Source: Mycolicibacterium frederiksbergense
GTDB lineage: Bacteria; Actinomycetota; Actinomycetes; Mycobacteriales; Mycobacteriaceae
Length of the DNA: 64,000 nucleotides
NCBI RefSeq assembly: GCF_012223425.1
Contig: NZ_CP038799.1
Span: 1,860,001 to 1,924,000, forward strand
Reading direction: 5' to 3'
In this document: piece after piece, positions 43,501 to 52,220 of the stretch
How the letters are laid out: every line of letters starts with the position of its first letter
Numbering within the stretch: the first letter of the stretch is position 1
Position numbers and translations under genes: made by a program
The notes under the pieces: generated by a model
What the model was told of the DNA's origin: nothing
The model's input: only the letters and a program-made list of their open reading frames with translations
The model's database searches: none

Positions 43501-44489
43501 CCGACGACGGCGTCGGGATCGGCGTCGGGATCGTCGAGCAGCACCAGCAGGTGCTTGCCCGAGGCCAGTGCGGCGCCGCTGAACGCGTCGCGCTCGTCCA
43601 GCACCGGGGCCAGCAGACCGTGCAGGGCGTCTGCGGTGGTGGCCAGGTAGCGGGCCGGACCCACACCGTCGACCTTGCCGGGGACATCGATGTGCGGCAG
43701 CCACTTCAGCCAGGACCAGTCCGGTGCCTCCAGGTCCGGGGTGCCCAGCGCCACGCCGAGCACGGCCGGGTCATGCCAGGTGACGGCCTGGGCGACCCAG
43801 GCGCGCAGGGCGTCACGGACCTCGTCGGACTCACCGAGCACGGTGATGCGGGAAACCTTGGCGAGATCGATCCCGGTCGGCGCGTTGCGTACCGTGCGGT
43901 GCACATCGAGCAGGCCGCGCAGGGTGGTGTGCGCCACCGGTTCCAGGTCGATCTCATCGGCGGCGTCCTTGACCCGCAGTGCCGTGTTCAACGGCACGTC
44001 GGTCAGACCGGTCCGCACCACCAGGAAATCACCGTCGCGGGGGTCACGCTCCCACTGCCTGCGGGTGCCGGGCACCGCGGCGAGCAGGTCCGGCTCGGGG
44101 TGCGACCACTCCAGCGCCGCCCGCTGATCGGCGGCCTGCGCGCGGACGTTGTCGCGGACCACCGACAGGTAGCGCAGGTAGTCGGCGCGTTCGGCGTCGA
44201 CCTCCTCGGTGCGCAGCTTGTTGTCGGATCCGCGGTAGAGCGCGGTCGCGGCGAGCAGCAGCACGAACGGGAAGAACAGCATCGTCGGTGAGATCATCCG
44301 CATGCCGGTCGCGAACAGCGCCACGATCATGCCCACGATCAGGATGACGATCAGGTAGGGCAGCACCCGGCGCAGCAGCGACGGCGGCACCAGCCGGGGC
44401 AGCGACGGCGGCGCCTCGATGGTGATGGTGCCCTTGCGCGCCTCCGGCGCGGGCAGGCGACGGCGAGCCTCGAAGATCAAGCGACTCAT
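40533..44489 (-). CDS. eccC3: ESX-3 FtsK/SpoIIIE-type ATPase EccC3
   Basis: A 1318-residue protein. Two N-terminal transmembrane helices ([18 protein letters not shown] and [16 protein letters not shown]) and a degenerate ATPase-like stalk domain precede three tandem FtsK/SpoIIIE ATPase domains. Their Walker A lysines are Lys483 ([10 protein letters not shown]), Lys832 ([10 protein letters not shown]) and Lys1102 ([10 protein letters not shown]). EccC is the motor that recognises Esx and PE/PPE secretion signals, with the last domain binding the substrate tail. It is encoded as one polypeptide, as in ESX-3. It shares a base with the eccB3 stop and PE5 start on either side. Confidence 0.96.
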   Translation of the reverse strand: MSRLIFEARRRLPAPEARKGTITIEAPPSLPRLVPPSLLRRVLPYLIVILIVGMIVALFATGMRMISPTMLFFPFVLLLAATALYRGSDNKLRTEEVDAERADYLRYLSVVRDNVRAQAADQRAALEWSHPEPDLLAAVPGTRRQWERDPRDGDFLVVRTGLTDVPLNTALRVKDAADEIDLEPVAHTTLRGLLDVHRTVRNAPTGIDLAKVSRITVLGESDEVRDALRAWVAQAVTWHDPAVLGVALGTPDLEAPDWSWLKWLPHIDVPGKVDGVGPARYLATTADALHGLLAPVLDERDAFSGAALASGKHLLVLLDDPDADPDAVVGRTGVAGVTLIHRSAKEPHREQYSDPERPILKIADGRIERWQTGGWQPYVDTADAFSGAQAAHLARRLARWDTNPEQARTAATGATTFTTLFGIPDASALDVAALWAPRHRDEELRVPIGVTATGEPLIFDLKDEAEGGMGPHGLMIGMTGSGKSQTLMSILLSLLTTHSAERLIVIYADFKGEAGADIFRHFPQVVAVISNMAEKRSLADRFADTLRGEVARREHLLKEAGRSVQGSAFNSVTEYEAAIAAGHDLAPIPTLFVVADEFTLMLAEHPEYAELFDYVARKGRSFRIHILFASQTLDVGRIKDIDKNTSYRIGLKVASPSISRQIIGTEDAFQIESGREHKGEGFLVPAPGANPIKFRSTYVDGIYDPPRTGHSVVVHSVPEPQLFTAGWVEPAPDTVILSGEVEDVPPPRKLIATIGDQLANYGPRAPQLWLPPLEEAIPLVDLLARTQIGERQWRWPLGEIDKPFEMRRDALVFDAGTAAGNLLIHGGPKSGKSTALQTFMLSAAALHAPGEVSFYCLDYGGGQLRAVADLAHVGAVATPLEPELIRRTFAELEQLLRTRQETGARSGSGGYQDGYGEVFLLIDNLYAFSRDNIDTFNTRNPLLARVTELVNAGLSYGIHVVITTPNWLEVPLAMRDGLGLRLELKLNDSHDSNVRVVGALTRPADSVPVDQPGRGLTMAAEHFLFAAPDLRDIAVINARHPGERAPAIRLLPTQLSPAAVGRIYVGPEQVVIGQREEDLRPVAIDFARNPLMMVFGDSRSGKTTLLRHLIRSIRDNSTADQVAFTVIDRRLHLVEEPLFPDNEYTPNIDRITPAMLGLSALIEKRRPPAGLSSEDLRRWSFEGQTHYLIIDDVDQIPDGPAVSGPYVGQRPWSPLLGLLAEAGDLGLRVIVTARASGSAHAVMTAPLLRRLNDLQATTVMLSGSPADGGKLRGMRFSRLPAGRAMLLGDSEEATYVQLVNPLVPEGLSPASTNGKEYS

Positions 44490-46036
44490 CAGTTTTCTCC
44501 CTCGCGGCCGGACGCGACCGCGGACGACACGGCATCGTGCGCGACGAGCGCATCAGCCCTGGAAAGGGTGGGACCGGCCGCGAACTGGGCGAGCACCGAC
44601 CACGGCACCGCCACGGGTGGCGGCGTCAGGCCGAGCGCGGCAACCGTTTTGGCGTCACCGGAGGTGTCCACGCCGTACCGCACGCCGGTATCGCTGACCC
44701 AGAAGGCCGATCCGGCCGGTGGCGCGCCGGCGTCGGAGCCGGTTGCCTGCACGAAATAGCCGCTGCCGGGCGCCAGCGCCACGCGGTTGGCGGTCGATCC
44801 GCCGCCGGCGCCGACCAGGTCCACGGTCCGCAACCCGTCGGGCAGCGGCAGCGCGGCACCGGAGAGCAGGCTCAGCGAGCTCTCGGTCGCATCGGCGGGC
44901 TTGGACCAGTAGGCGCAGGTGACCGGGGCCGGACCGGGCTCGACCAGGCTGACCTCGTCAACCGGGTAGGCGTTGGTGTCGATACCCCCGACGACGGGCA
45001 GCTTCGCCACATCGTCGGCGCCCAGGCGCGGCGGCTGCTGCAGCCCATAGGAATTGGAGTTGCGCAGGATCGCGGCCAGCACCGGCGACACCTGCTGCAG
45101 GCCGTCGGCGTGCACCGCGAAGTAGCGGATGGTGTTGTCGGCTTCGTAGGCGGCGACGACGGCGCCGACCGGGGCCGGGACGGGCAGCGCGAAGCGTGGC
45201 GGCTCACCGGCGCCGGGAAGTGCCGGGGCGACCAGCGGTGCGGACTCCGGGATCGCGTTGAACAGCCCGGGCGCGATCACCCGCGGCGCGGGGATGTCGG
45301 CGCCGAGCCCGAGGGCGTCGGTGACGGCACGGTTGCCGAGGTCGATCGGGCTGCGCTTGCCGTTCCACAGCAGCCAGGTGCCCGCATGCACGCCGCCGAC
45401 GTTCTGCACGAGTACCGCGCGGTCGCCGGGCAGCATGGCGGCCCGCTCCCCCTGCTGATCCGGCGTACCGGCGATCAGGGTGACCCCGGTGGCGCTGCCG
45501 GAGACGGCATCGCACACCGTCCAGTTGGCGTCACGGGATGTGTTCTGCACCATGCGTTCCGGGGCACCGGGGATACCGATCAGGTTGCCGCGGGAGAATT
45601 TGTCGATCTCGCTGCTCTTGACCGTGGTCGGGTTGTCGGCCTGACCGGCGATCAGCCGGGCCGAGGTGAGGTTGAGCGCAGGGTGCACCACGTCGCCGAT
45701 GCGCACATACAGTGCGGAGGTGTCGCGGTCGGCCAGGATGGTCGAGCTTCCCGCGTCACCGCCGGGGCGGATCAGGGAGAACACGAAGCAGCCCGCGACG
45801 ACCGTGACCGAGACCAGGGCGCCGACGAGCACTGCGCGGTTCTGGGTGCGCAGCGGGTCGACGAGCATCCTGGTGTCGTGCAGTGCCACGCCGGATGCGA
45901 TGCGGCGCATGACGAATCGCCAACCCGACACCTGGTGGCGGGTGACGAAGCCGCGCCGGTACACGACGCGTTCGGGGTTCTCGTTGACCGGTGTGCGCGA
46001 GGTGAATTCGCGGCGGTCCTCGGGCGTCTCACTCAT
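44489..46036 (-). CDS. eccB3: ESX-3 membrane component EccB3
   Basis: A 515-residue protein. A cytosolic N-terminus with [27 protein letters not shown] residues, read here as [18 protein letters not shown], precedes one transmembrane helix, [21 protein letters not shown], and a large periplasmic domain with four repeat-like lobes and two Cys residues (VCDAVSG and VTCAYW) that probably form the conserved disulfide. EccB builds the periplasmic part of the ESX pore. ATGA overlap with eccA3 and one-base overlap with eccC3. Confidence 0.95.
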   Translation of the reverse strand: MSETPEDRREFTSRTPVNENPERVVYRRGFVTRHQVSGWRFVMRRIASGVALHDTRMLVDPLRTQNRAVLVGALVSVTVVAGCFVFSLIRPGGDAGSSTILADRDTSALYVRIGDVVHPALNLTSARLIAGQADNPTTVKSSEIDKFSRGNLIGIPGAPERMVQNTSRDANWTVCDAVSGSATGVTLIAGTPDQQGERAAMLPGDRAVLVQNVGGVHAGTWLLWNGKRSPIDLGNRAVTDALGLGADIPAPRVIAPGLFNAIPESAPLVAPALPGAGEPPRFALPVPAPVGAVVAAYEADNTIRYFAVHADGLQQVSPVLAAILRNSNSYGLQQPPRLGADDVAKLPVVGGIDTNAYPVDEVSLVEPGPAPVTCAYWSKPADATESSLSLLSGAALPLPDGLRTVDLVGAGGGSTANRVALAPGSGYFVQATGSDAGAPPAGSAFWVSDTGVRYGVDTSGDAKTVAALGLTPPPVAVPWSVLAQFAAGPTLSRADALVAHDAVSSAVASGREGEN

Positions 46037-47871
46037 TTCTGCGGCACCGACAGTCCGAGACCACGCAGCAGTGGGGCCGCCGAGCGGCTCACGTCTTCAG
46101 CGGTGATCGCCATCAGTTCTTCGTCGGTGAAGTCGTCGGAATCTGAGTGGTCCAATCGGTATTCGCGTTCCTCTTCGGAACGCTCGACGAGGTTTCGGAC
46201 GAATCGGCCGTTACCGGCGATGTCGAGGCTGCGCCGCGCGGTGCCGGTGGCATCCGGGGTGGTACTGGCGGCCAGATGGGCGAACAGCGTCTCCATCTCG
46301 TCGTGGGCGACCTGTTCGAAGATGCTGTCCCGCTTCTCGGCCATCCGGGTCGCCATCTCGACGAGTTCCGGTGCGCTGTAGGACGGGAAGTCGATGCTGC
46401 GGGTGAAGCGGGACCGCAGACCCTCGTTGGTGTCCAGGAAGCGGTCGAGGTCGGCGCGATAGCCTGCGACGATGACGACCAACCGGTCGCGGTCGTTCTC
46501 CATCCTGGCCAGCAGGGTGTCGATGGCGACGAGGCCGAAATCGTTCTTGGCGCCGGTGGACACCAGGGCGTACGCCTCATCGAGGAACAGCACGCCGTCC
46601 AGCGCGCTGTCGATGATGGCGTTCGTCTTGGCTTCGGTCTCGCCGATGTGCTGGCCGATGAGGTCGGCGCGGTGCACCTCGCGCACCGTCTCCTTCTTCA
46701 GCAGGCCGAGCCCACAGTAGATCTTGGCAACCACCCGGGCAATGGTGGTCTTACCGGTTCCCGGCGGACCGGCGAAGACCAGATGGTTGGTGCGCTGCGC
46801 CACGGCCAGCCCGCGTTCCTGACGCCGGATCGACATCGCCACCGAGCTTTTCAGACGCGCCACCTGATACTTGACCTCTTCGAGGCCGATGAACTCGGCC
46901 AGTTCGGCCTCGGCTTCGATCAGCAGGTGCGCCTTGCGTTCCTTGGCACCCGGGTCGACGAAATCGGACTCACCCGGTTCGGTCGCGGGATCCCATGGAT
47001 TGCTGCGTGCCTCGATCCGCGCGGCGGTGGTGGTGTCCAGCCCGAATGACTTGTCCGACAACGCCTCTTGGACTCCGACGTGCTCCGGGTTGGCGGCGTA
47101 CAGTTCGGCCAGCACGTCAGCGGCCTCGTCGTCTTCGCCTTGCGCCCGCAGGCACAGACCCTTCACCAGACCACCGTCGACCGCGGCGACCGCGACCGGA
47201 CCTTCCGGATTCTCCAGGTGCGACAGCGCGGGAGCGAACATGGCGAGGTTGGCCAGCGCGAGGGCAAGGGTCACCCTGGCCGCGTGGGCGTAGTGCTCGT
47301 CGAGTTCGGGATCGTTGACGACCGGAGTGAGGGTGCGCACCACATCCGACCAGCGCCGGCTGCGGTGATAGAGCGCGACCCGGACCCAGCGCGCCTGCAG
47401 CCAGGACGGACGACGTGCGATCAGTTCCTCGACAAGCTGGTCGGCGTCGGCGAACTCCCCGGCCTCGCCGAGCGTGGCCGCGTACGCCAGCGCGATATCG
47501 TCGCGGCTGGTCGCCCGGAACTGCAGGTACAGCCCGGTGTCGTAGGTGAACCCGAGATCCTCGGCGCCCAGCTCGATTTCGCGGGTGAGCGCGCCAAAGG
47601 TGCCCTGGGTGCGCCAGATGGTGGCGATGACACGTGCGGAGTTCTCGCCGGCACCGGCGGCGGCCAGGCCGATCCAGGCGTCGCACTGTTCGCGGGCGAT
47701 TCGGGTCAGCTCGGTGAATCCCGACCGCGCCGCGGCCAGGTCCGCGGGCCGCTGCCGGTCGTTGACCGACAGGCCCAGCGACCGACAACAGGTCGCAAAC
47801 CTGTTCACCACGTCGCGATCGACGCGTGTTCCCCCTACGCTCGAGGTGAGCGTGTCACTGACCGTATCCAT
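46033..47871 (-). CDS. eccA3: ESX-3 cytosolic AAA+ ATPase EccA3
   Basis: A 612-residue protein with an N-terminal TPR-like helical domain (about residues 1-290) and a CbxX/CfqX-type AAA+ domain. Walker A is FAGPPGTGKTTIARVV with Lys374, Walker B is GVLFLDEAYALV, and a sensor follows in RSRFTRSIDFPSYS. EccA is thought to help release PE/PPE or EspG from substrates. It is the first gene of the ESX-3 operon, and two IdeR-like boxes lie 40-90 bp upstream, so iron repression of the whole operon is expected. Confidence 0.95.
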   Translation of the reverse strand: MDTVSDTLTSSVGGTRVDRDVVNRFATCCRSLGLSVNDRQRPADLAAARSGFTELTRIAREQCDAWIGLAAAGAGENSARVIATIWRTQGTFGALTREIELGAEDLGFTYDTGLYLQFRATSRDDIALAYAATLGEAGEFADADQLVEELIARRPSWLQARWVRVALYHRSRRWSDVVRTLTPVVNDPELDEHYAHAARVTLALALANLAMFAPALSHLENPEGPVAVAAVDGGLVKGLCLRAQGEDDEAADVLAELYAANPEHVGVQEALSDKSFGLDTTTAARIEARSNPWDPATEPGESDFVDPGAKERKAHLLIEAEAELAEFIGLEEVKYQVARLKSSVAMSIRRQERGLAVAQRTNHLVFAGPPGTGKTTIARVVAKIYCGLGLLKKETVREVHRADLIGQHIGETEAKTNAIIDSALDGVLFLDEAYALVSTGAKNDFGLVAIDTLLARMENDRDRLVVIVAGYRADLDRFLDTNEGLRSRFTRSIDFPSYSAPELVEMATRMAEKRDSIFEQVAHDEMETLFAHLAASTTPDATGTARRSLDIAGNGRFVRNLVERSEEEREYRLDHSDSDDFTDEELMAITAEDVSRSAAPLLRGLGLSVPQK

Positions 47872-47911
47872 ATGTCATTCGCAAAGAAGCGCACGCCCCC
47901 CTGCCGTCTCC

Positions 47912-47930
47912 TTAAGTATGCCTAGGCTAA
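47912..47930 (-). promoter_or_regulatory. IdeR-like box, proximal
   Basis: On the minus strand TTAGCCTAGGCATACTTAA matches the IdeR consensus TTAGGWTAGSCTAACCTAA at 14 of 19 positions. It is 41 bp upstream of the eccA3 start. It predicts repression by iron-bound IdeR. Confidence 0.6.
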
Positions 47931-47941
47931 CTCCGCAGAAG

Positions 47942-47960
47942 TTAGCATTGCATTAACTAA
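47942..47960 (-). promoter_or_regulatory. IdeR-like box, distal
   Basis: The plus strand TTAGCATTGCATTAACTAA matches the IdeR consensus at 14 of 19 positions, with intact TTAG and CTAA ends. Its centre is 30 bp from the centre of the proximal box, about three helical turns, allowing two IdeR dimers pairs on one face. Confidence 0.6.
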
Positions 47961-48100
47961 CCTGTCGAGACGTTCGGGCACCACCGGGAGCGTGACGGCC
48001 GTCACCGGACGGCACCCATCCACCGGCCCGACGGGTTACCGGTGCCCGGCGGGATTGACCTCGATCAACGAGGTTTTCAGCAAATTCACCCCGGAAAGGG

Positions 48101-48979
48101 TCAGACCAGTGGACGACCGGTGCGGATGCGCCAGTCCAGATCCTTGAGCAACACGTTGAACGGGAACTGCCGTAGCGCGCCGGGGATCACGTTGTTGACC
48201 ACCCGCAGCGCATCCATCAGCCGGTCGAAGCGACGCTGACGCTGCGGATCCCAGGGCAGCCGCATCTCGTCGCGGAACCGTTGGGGCAGGAAGCCGGTGG
48301 TGATCAGTCCGGCGGTGTCCTCGTGCAGTCGTTGCAGGGGGCCGGGTAACCGCAGGCCGCGCAGCCGGCCCACCGCGATCGGGAACAGATATTCGCGGAT
48401 GGTGTCGTCGATGTGCACCTTGTCCAGCTGTTCGGTCCAGTACGCGTCGAAGGCGGCGCGGTCGGCCGGCCACATCTCGGCGGGCACCTGCAGCGTGGTG
48501 CCCAGGGTCATTCCGTCCCGATAGTGGCGGTCCGCCGTTTCCTGGTCCATTTCCCCGACGAACATCCGCTGGATGTCGACCGAACCCTTGTACAGGCAGG
48601 CGGCCACCCACATCTGCAGGTCCTTGTCGAAGGCGTTGTATTGCACCGGGCTCTCCGGCGTGGACCGCACCTGAGCGTGGGCGGTGTTCACCGCACGCCG
48701 GAACGCGGCCTTCTGTTGGTCGGTGCCCCGGCCCGCGACGGCCAGGTAGGTGAAGGTGGTGCGGGCGCGCTTGACGGGATGCCGGTCGACGCGGCCGCTC
48801 TCGACCGTGCTCTCCTGCACGCCGTAGCCCACACCGGGTCGGGCGAGTTGCATGACCACGTTCGCCGGGCCGGCCAACAGTGCGACACCCATCAGCCCGT
48901 CGTCGACGGTGGCGCCCCAGCGTCGGCGGCGGGCCGGCATGCGGACGGTCTGACTGATGGGACGTTCGGTGATCGTCAT
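48101..48979 (-). CDS. MpaB-family oxygenase (DUF2236)
   Basis: About 292 residues from ATG 48979, preceded by AGAGGTG. It shows the DUF2236/MpaB pattern: GLMGVALLAGPANVVMQLARP, the helix with NTAHAQV, DLQMWVAACLYKG and RRHYRDGM-type residues (read here as ADRHYRDGMTLG), with scattered His residues that in the latex-clearing and MpaB relatives bind haem. Members oxidise small or polymeric hydrophobic molecules; the substrate here is unknown. It is divergent from a TetR gene and corresponds in position to Rv0276. Confidence 0.85.
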   Translation of the reverse strand: MTITERPISQTVRMPARRRRWGATVDDGLMGVALLAGPANVVMQLARPGVGYGVQESTVESGRVDRHPVKRARTTFTYLAVAGRGTDQQKAAFRRAVNTAHAQVRSTPESPVQYNAFDKDLQMWVAACLYKGSVDIQRMFVGEMDQETADRHYRDGMTLGTTLQVPAEMWPADRAAFDAYWTEQLDKVHIDDTIREYLFPIAVGRLRGLRLPGPLQRLHEDTAGLITTGFLPQRFRDEMRLPWDPQRQRRFDRLMDALRVVNNVIPGALRQFPFNVLLKDLDWRIRTGRPLV

Positions 48980-49047
48980 GGACACCTCTGATGAAAGTGA
49001 GAACGAATGTTTCCTGATATTGCCGAACGCGATGGACAGGTGTCAAG

Positions 49048-49728
49048 ATGGATCTCGTGACTCAGGTCCGGCCCTACCGTGGCGTTGCGGCGCCGCAGCG
49101 ATTGGCCGAGCGGCGCCGCCGCTTCCTGGACGCCGGACTGGATCTGCTCGGCCAGACCTATGACGAACTCACGGTCCGTGCCATCTGCCGACAGTCCGGT
49201 ATTGCCACCCGGCACTTCTATGAGGCGTTCGCCGACAAGGACGAGTTCGTCGCGGCGGTTTTCGACTCCGTGATCGGCGAGATCGCCGGCACCACTCAGG
49301 CGGCGGTCGCGGCCGTCGCGCCACCGGAACAGAACCGGGCGGGCATCACCAATCTGGTGCGGATCATCGGCGATGACGCGCGGATCGGACGGCTGCTGTT
49401 CGACCCACAACTGTCCAACGCCATCCTGGTCCGCAAACGGGCCGAGTTGGGTGGGTTCTTCGCCGTGCTGGCCGGCCAGCATGCACAGACCGTGCTGGGC
49501 CAGGAGGACAGCCACGAGATCAAGGCGATCGCGCACTTCATCGTCGGCGGTGTCAACCAGACCATCCACGGGTGGCTCACGGGCGCCATCGCGCTGACCC
49601 GCGACGAGTTGATCGAACTGCTGACCGCCTTGCTGAATACCTTTCCCGACCCGCGGCGGGCTGGGGTACCTCCCGCTAGCGGGGAGAGCGTAGCGCCCCG
49701 GGGAATCGGCCGGCGGGTCGGAGCGTAG
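49048..49728 (+). CDS. TetR-family regulator with repeat-derived C-terminus
   Basis: A 226-residue protein with the DNA-binding domain LTVRAICRQSGIATRHFYEAF at about residues 35-55 and a helical ligand domain. It is divergent from the MpaB-like gene over 68 bp and probably regulates it; the counterpart by position is Rv0275c. The last 20 or so residues (AGVPPASGESVAPRGIGRRV) are encoded by a REP-like repeat at about 49663-49725 and do not look like part of the TetR fold, so the original stop may have been displaced. Confidence 0.87.
   Translation: MDLVTQVRPYRGVAAPQRLAERRRRFLDAGLDLLGQTYDELTVRAICRQSGIATRHFYEAFADKDEFVAAVFDSVIGEIAGTTQAAVAAVAPPEQNRAGITNLVRIIGDDARIGRLLFDPQLSNAILVRKRAELGGFFAVLAGQHAQTVLGQEDSHEIKAIAHFIVGGVNQTIHGWLTGAIALTRDELIELLTALLNTFPDPRRAGVPPASGESVAPRGIGRRVGA
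49663..49725. repeat. REP-like element, copy 1 (in TetR 3' end)
   Basis: GGGGTACCTCCCGCTAGCGGGGAG contains the 12-bp palindrome CCCGCTAGCGGG (49672-49683) and is followed by GAGCGTAGCG repeats and a second hairpin (CCGGCGG ... CCGCCGG). A closely similar core occurs at 55497-55520. Confidence 0.6.
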
Positions 49729-49741
49729 CGAACCGCCGGAG

Positions 49742-50317
49742 TCAGACCACTGCGCGCGGTCGGCGGTCGGCGGCGGTCTTGGGCACGGTGGTGGTGTCGG
49801 CCTCGGTGAATTCCTTGATCCAGCAGGCGAACTCCAGGGTGATGCCATCCGGATCCTGGAAATAGAAGGAGCGGACGTACACACCCGGATGCAGGGTCCG
49901 CGAGGCCTGCCATTCGCTTTCGTCGTGGTTGAGCACCGGCCCGACGCGCACGCCCTTGGCCTTCAGCTTTTCGCGGTACTCGTCGAACTTCTCGGCGGGC
50001 ACGTGGAAGGCGAGGTGGTTCATGGTGGTCACCGCGCTGGTGATCTCCCCGAGGCCGGGCAGCGCGACCGGTGCGGAGATGCCGGGAATGCCGTCCGGGG
50101 CGTCGGTGAACCAGAAGAAGGCGACGCAATCGCCGTTGCCCGCGTCGAAGAAGAAGTGCTGCCCCATCCCACCCGGTAGATCGAGCGATTTGATCAGCGG
50201 CATACCGAGCACGCCGGAGTAGAAGTCGACGGTGCGCTGCATGTCCGAGCACACGAGTGCGACGTGGTTGATGCCTCCGAGGGTGAACTCGGAGTTGGGG
50301 TTGTCGGGCTTGATCAT
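49742..50317 (-). CDS. VOC-family (glyoxalase/dioxygenase fold) protein
   Basis: 191 residues from ATG 50317 with AGGAG upstream. Paired beta-alpha-beta modules read GGINHVALVCSDMQRTVDFY and GVYVRSFYFQDPDGITLEFACW, with metal-ligand positions His in NHVALVC and MNHLAFHV and Glu in LEFAC. VOC enzymes include dioxygenases, epimerases and resistance proteins; the activity here is undetermined. The counterpart by position is Rv0274. The in-frame extension to 50425 runs through REP-like repeats and is not used. Confidence 0.85.
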   Translation of the reverse strand: MIKPDNPNSEFTLGGINHVALVCSDMQRTVDFYSGVLGMPLIKSLDLPGGMGQHFFFDAGNGDCVAFFWFTDAPDGIPGISAPVALPGLGEITSAVTTMNHLAFHVPAEKFDEYREKLKAKGVRVGPVLNHDESEWQASRTLHPGVYVRSFYFQDPDGITLEFACWIKEFTEADTTTVPKTAADRRPRAVV

Positions 50318-50321
50318 GGCG

Positions 50322-50382
50322 GCTCCTGGGGCGAGCGAAGCGACGGGGAAGGCGCTCCTGGGGCGAGCGAAGCGACGGGGAA
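50322..50382. repeat. Two 29-bp direct repeats (REP-like)
   Basis: GCTCCTGGGGCGAGCGAAGC... is present identically over 29 bp at 50322-50350 and 50354-50382, with a 3-bp spacer. The copies lie between the VOC gene and the TetR operator and share the GAGCGAAGCGACGGGGAA-type core with the REP-like element in the preceding TetR gene. Confidence 0.75.
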
Positions 50383-50407
50383 AAGGGGTTAGCCTCTGGC
50401 GCAGATC

Positions 50408-50439
50408 CGAATCTGAATCTAACATCAGATTCAGATTCG
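50408..50439. promoter_or_regulatory. TetR operator, 13-bp perfect arms
   Basis: CGAATCTGAATCT-AACATC-AGATTCAGATTCG is a perfect inverted repeat located 28 bp before the TetR start at 50467 and about 90 bp before the divergent VOC gene. Each arm contains a repeated GAATC / GATTC unit. It very probably binds the adjacent TetR protein. Confidence 0.7.
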
Positions 50440-50466
50440 ATCAACGAACTCCAGGGAAAGGGTTCC

Positions 50467-51090
50467 GTGACCGCACGGGTAGAGCTGCCCACCGCACGCG
50501 GGCGCCAGACACAGGCAGCAATCGATGCTGCGGCGCGAACGGTGATCGCGCGCAAGGGGATTCTGGCCACCACCATTGCCGATATCGCCGCCGAGGCGGG
50601 CCGATCCACCGCGTCGTACTACAACTACTACGACTCCAAGGAGGCGATGGTCCGCGAGTGGGCCGTCCGTTTCCGTGACGAGGCGCGCGAACGCGCCATG
50701 GCCGCCGCCGAACCCGGCCTGACCGACGCCGAGCGTGCGCATGCCGCCGCCGCCGCCCATTGGAACACCTACCGGCACCGGCTCGCCGAGATCATCGCGG
50801 TCTCGCAACTGGCGACGGTCAGCGACGATTTCGCGCAGTACTGGACCGATATCTGCGCCCTGCCGATCGCCCTGATCACCAGGATGGTCCAGCAGGCCCA
50901 GCGCAACGGCTGCTGCGCCGGAGATGACGCGCACCTCATCGCCGTCGCCCTGGTGTCCATGCTGAACCAGTTCTGCTACACCCAACTCTCGGGCACCGGG
51001 GCACAGACCGCCGACGACGACGCCTGCGTCGCCACCCTGGCCGCGATCTTTCACCGCACGATCTACCACAAGGAGACAGCGCAGCCATGA
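50467..51090 (+). CDS. TetR-family transcriptional regulator
   Basis: A 207-residue protein from GTG 50467. The DNA-binding domain has IADIAAEAGRSTASYYNYYDS at about residue 38 and is followed by a helical ligand domain with Cys-rich NGCCAGDD. It is first in an operon with an alpha/beta hydrolase (four-base overlap) and a 2-hydroxyacid dehydrogenase. It faces the VOC gene across a strong palindrome. By position it corresponds to Rv0273c. Confidence 0.9.
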   Translation: MTARVELPTARGRQTQAAIDAAARTVIARKGILATTIADIAAEAGRSTASYYNYYDSKEAMVREWAVRFRDEARERAMAAAEPGLTDAERAHAAAAAHWNTYRHRLAEIIAVSQLATVSDDFAQYWTDICALPIALITRMVQQAQRNGCCAGDDAHLIAVALVSMLNQFCYTQLSGTGAQTADDDACVATLAAIFHRTIYHKETAQP

Positions 51091-52220
51091 CGACGAAGGG
51101 CCCGACGCCGGGGGTGACCCGGGAATTCGTCGGCATGGACTCCCCGACCGCGCGCCGCGCAGGCGCCGGCGGACACCCGTGCCAGGGTCTCTACCATCGC
51201 GGGGTCGGCCGCAAACCCAAGGTCGCGGTGATCGCGACGCACTATCAGATCGATTTCTCCGAGCACTATCTCGCCGACTACCTGGCGACCCGCGGGATCG
51301 GATTCCTGGGCTGGAATACCCGATTCCGGGGTTTCGAGAGCACCTTCCTGCTGGACCACGCACTCGTCGACATCGGCGTCGGCGTCCGTTGGTTGCGCGA
51401 GGTCCAGGGCATCGAAACCGTGGTGCTGCTGGGCAATTCCGGGGGTGGCTCGCTGATGGCGGCGTATCAGGCCCAGGCCGTACACCACCACGTCACCCCG
51501 CTCGACGGGATGCGGCCGGCGGCCGGTCTCACCGACCTGCCCCCGGCCGACGGCTACGTGGCCAGCGCCGCTCACCCCGGCAGGCCAGACGTCCTCACCG
51601 CGTGGATGGACGCGTCGGTCACCGACGAGAACGATGCGCTGGCCACCGATCCCGACCTCGATCTGTTCGACGAACGCAACCGCCGCCCATACGCGAGCGA
51701 CTTCATCGCCCGCTACCGCGCCGCGCAGATCGCCCGCAACGAGGCCATCACCGACTGGGCGGAGGCCGAACTCAGACGCGTGAAAGCCGCCGGGTTCTCC
51801 GACCGGCCGTTCACCGTGCTGCGCACCTGGGCGGATCCGCGGATGGTCGATCCCACCCTGGAACCGACGAAACGCCAGCCCAACATGTGTTACGCCGGGC
51901 CGCCGGTCAAGGCCAACCGGTCGGCCTACGGCATCGCGGCCGCGTGCACGTTGCGCAACTGGATAGGGATGTGGAGCCTGCGCCACGCCCAGACCCGCGC
52001 CGAACCGCACCTGGCGCTGATCGACTGCCCGGCCCTGGTCATCAACGCCGATCAGGACACCGGCGTCTTCCCCTCGGACGCCCGGCGCATCCATGACGCC
52101 CTGGGCAGCGCGGACAAGGCGCAGGTGTCGATCGACACCGACCACTACTTCACCACCCCGGGAGCCCGCAGCGAGCAGGCCGATACCATCGCCAAGTGGA
52201 TCGCGAAACGGTGGCGCTGA
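51087..52220 (+). CDS. Alpha/beta hydrolase
   Basis: A 377-residue protein. KVAVIATHYQIDFSEHYLAD is the start of the core sheet, ETVVLLGNSGGGSLMAAYQAQ carries the nucleophile elbow GNSGGG, CPALVINADQDTGVFPSDA holds the catalytic acid, and the final TDHYFTTPGARS has the His. It is coupled to the preceding TetR by ATGA and overlaps the start of the dehydrogenase gene. Its length (377) equals that remembered for Rv0272c. Substrate unknown; a carboxylester in lipid or steroid-type catabolism is possible. Confidence 0.87.
   Translation: MTTKGPTPGVTREFVGMDSPTARRAGAGGHPCQGLYHRGVGRKPKVAVIATHYQIDFSEHYLADYLATRGIGFLGWNTRFRGFESTFLLDHALVDIGVGVRWLREVQGIETVVLLGNSGGGSLMAAYQAQAVHHHVTPLDGMRPAAGLTDLPPADGYVASAAHPGRPDVLTAWMDASVTDENDALATDPDLDLFDERNRRPYASDFIARYRAAQIARNEAITDWAEAELRRVKAAGFSDRPFTVLRTWADPRMVDPTLEPTKRQPNMCYAGPPVKANRSAYGIAAACTLRNWIGMWSLRHAQTRAEPHLALIDCPALVINADQDTGVFPSDARRIHDALGSADKAQVSIDTDHYFTTPGARSEQADTIAKWIAKRWR

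Noticed and set aside
41370..44291. 973-codon plus-strand open frame opposite eccC3
   Set aside because: It lies antisense to a fully motif-supported EccC3 and has Arg/Gln/Gly-rich, repeat-like composition typical of the opposite strand of high-GC genes.
50322..50382. Start of a CRISPR array
   Set aside because: Only two copies with a 3-bp spacer, and no cas genes; it is a tandem/REP-like repeat.
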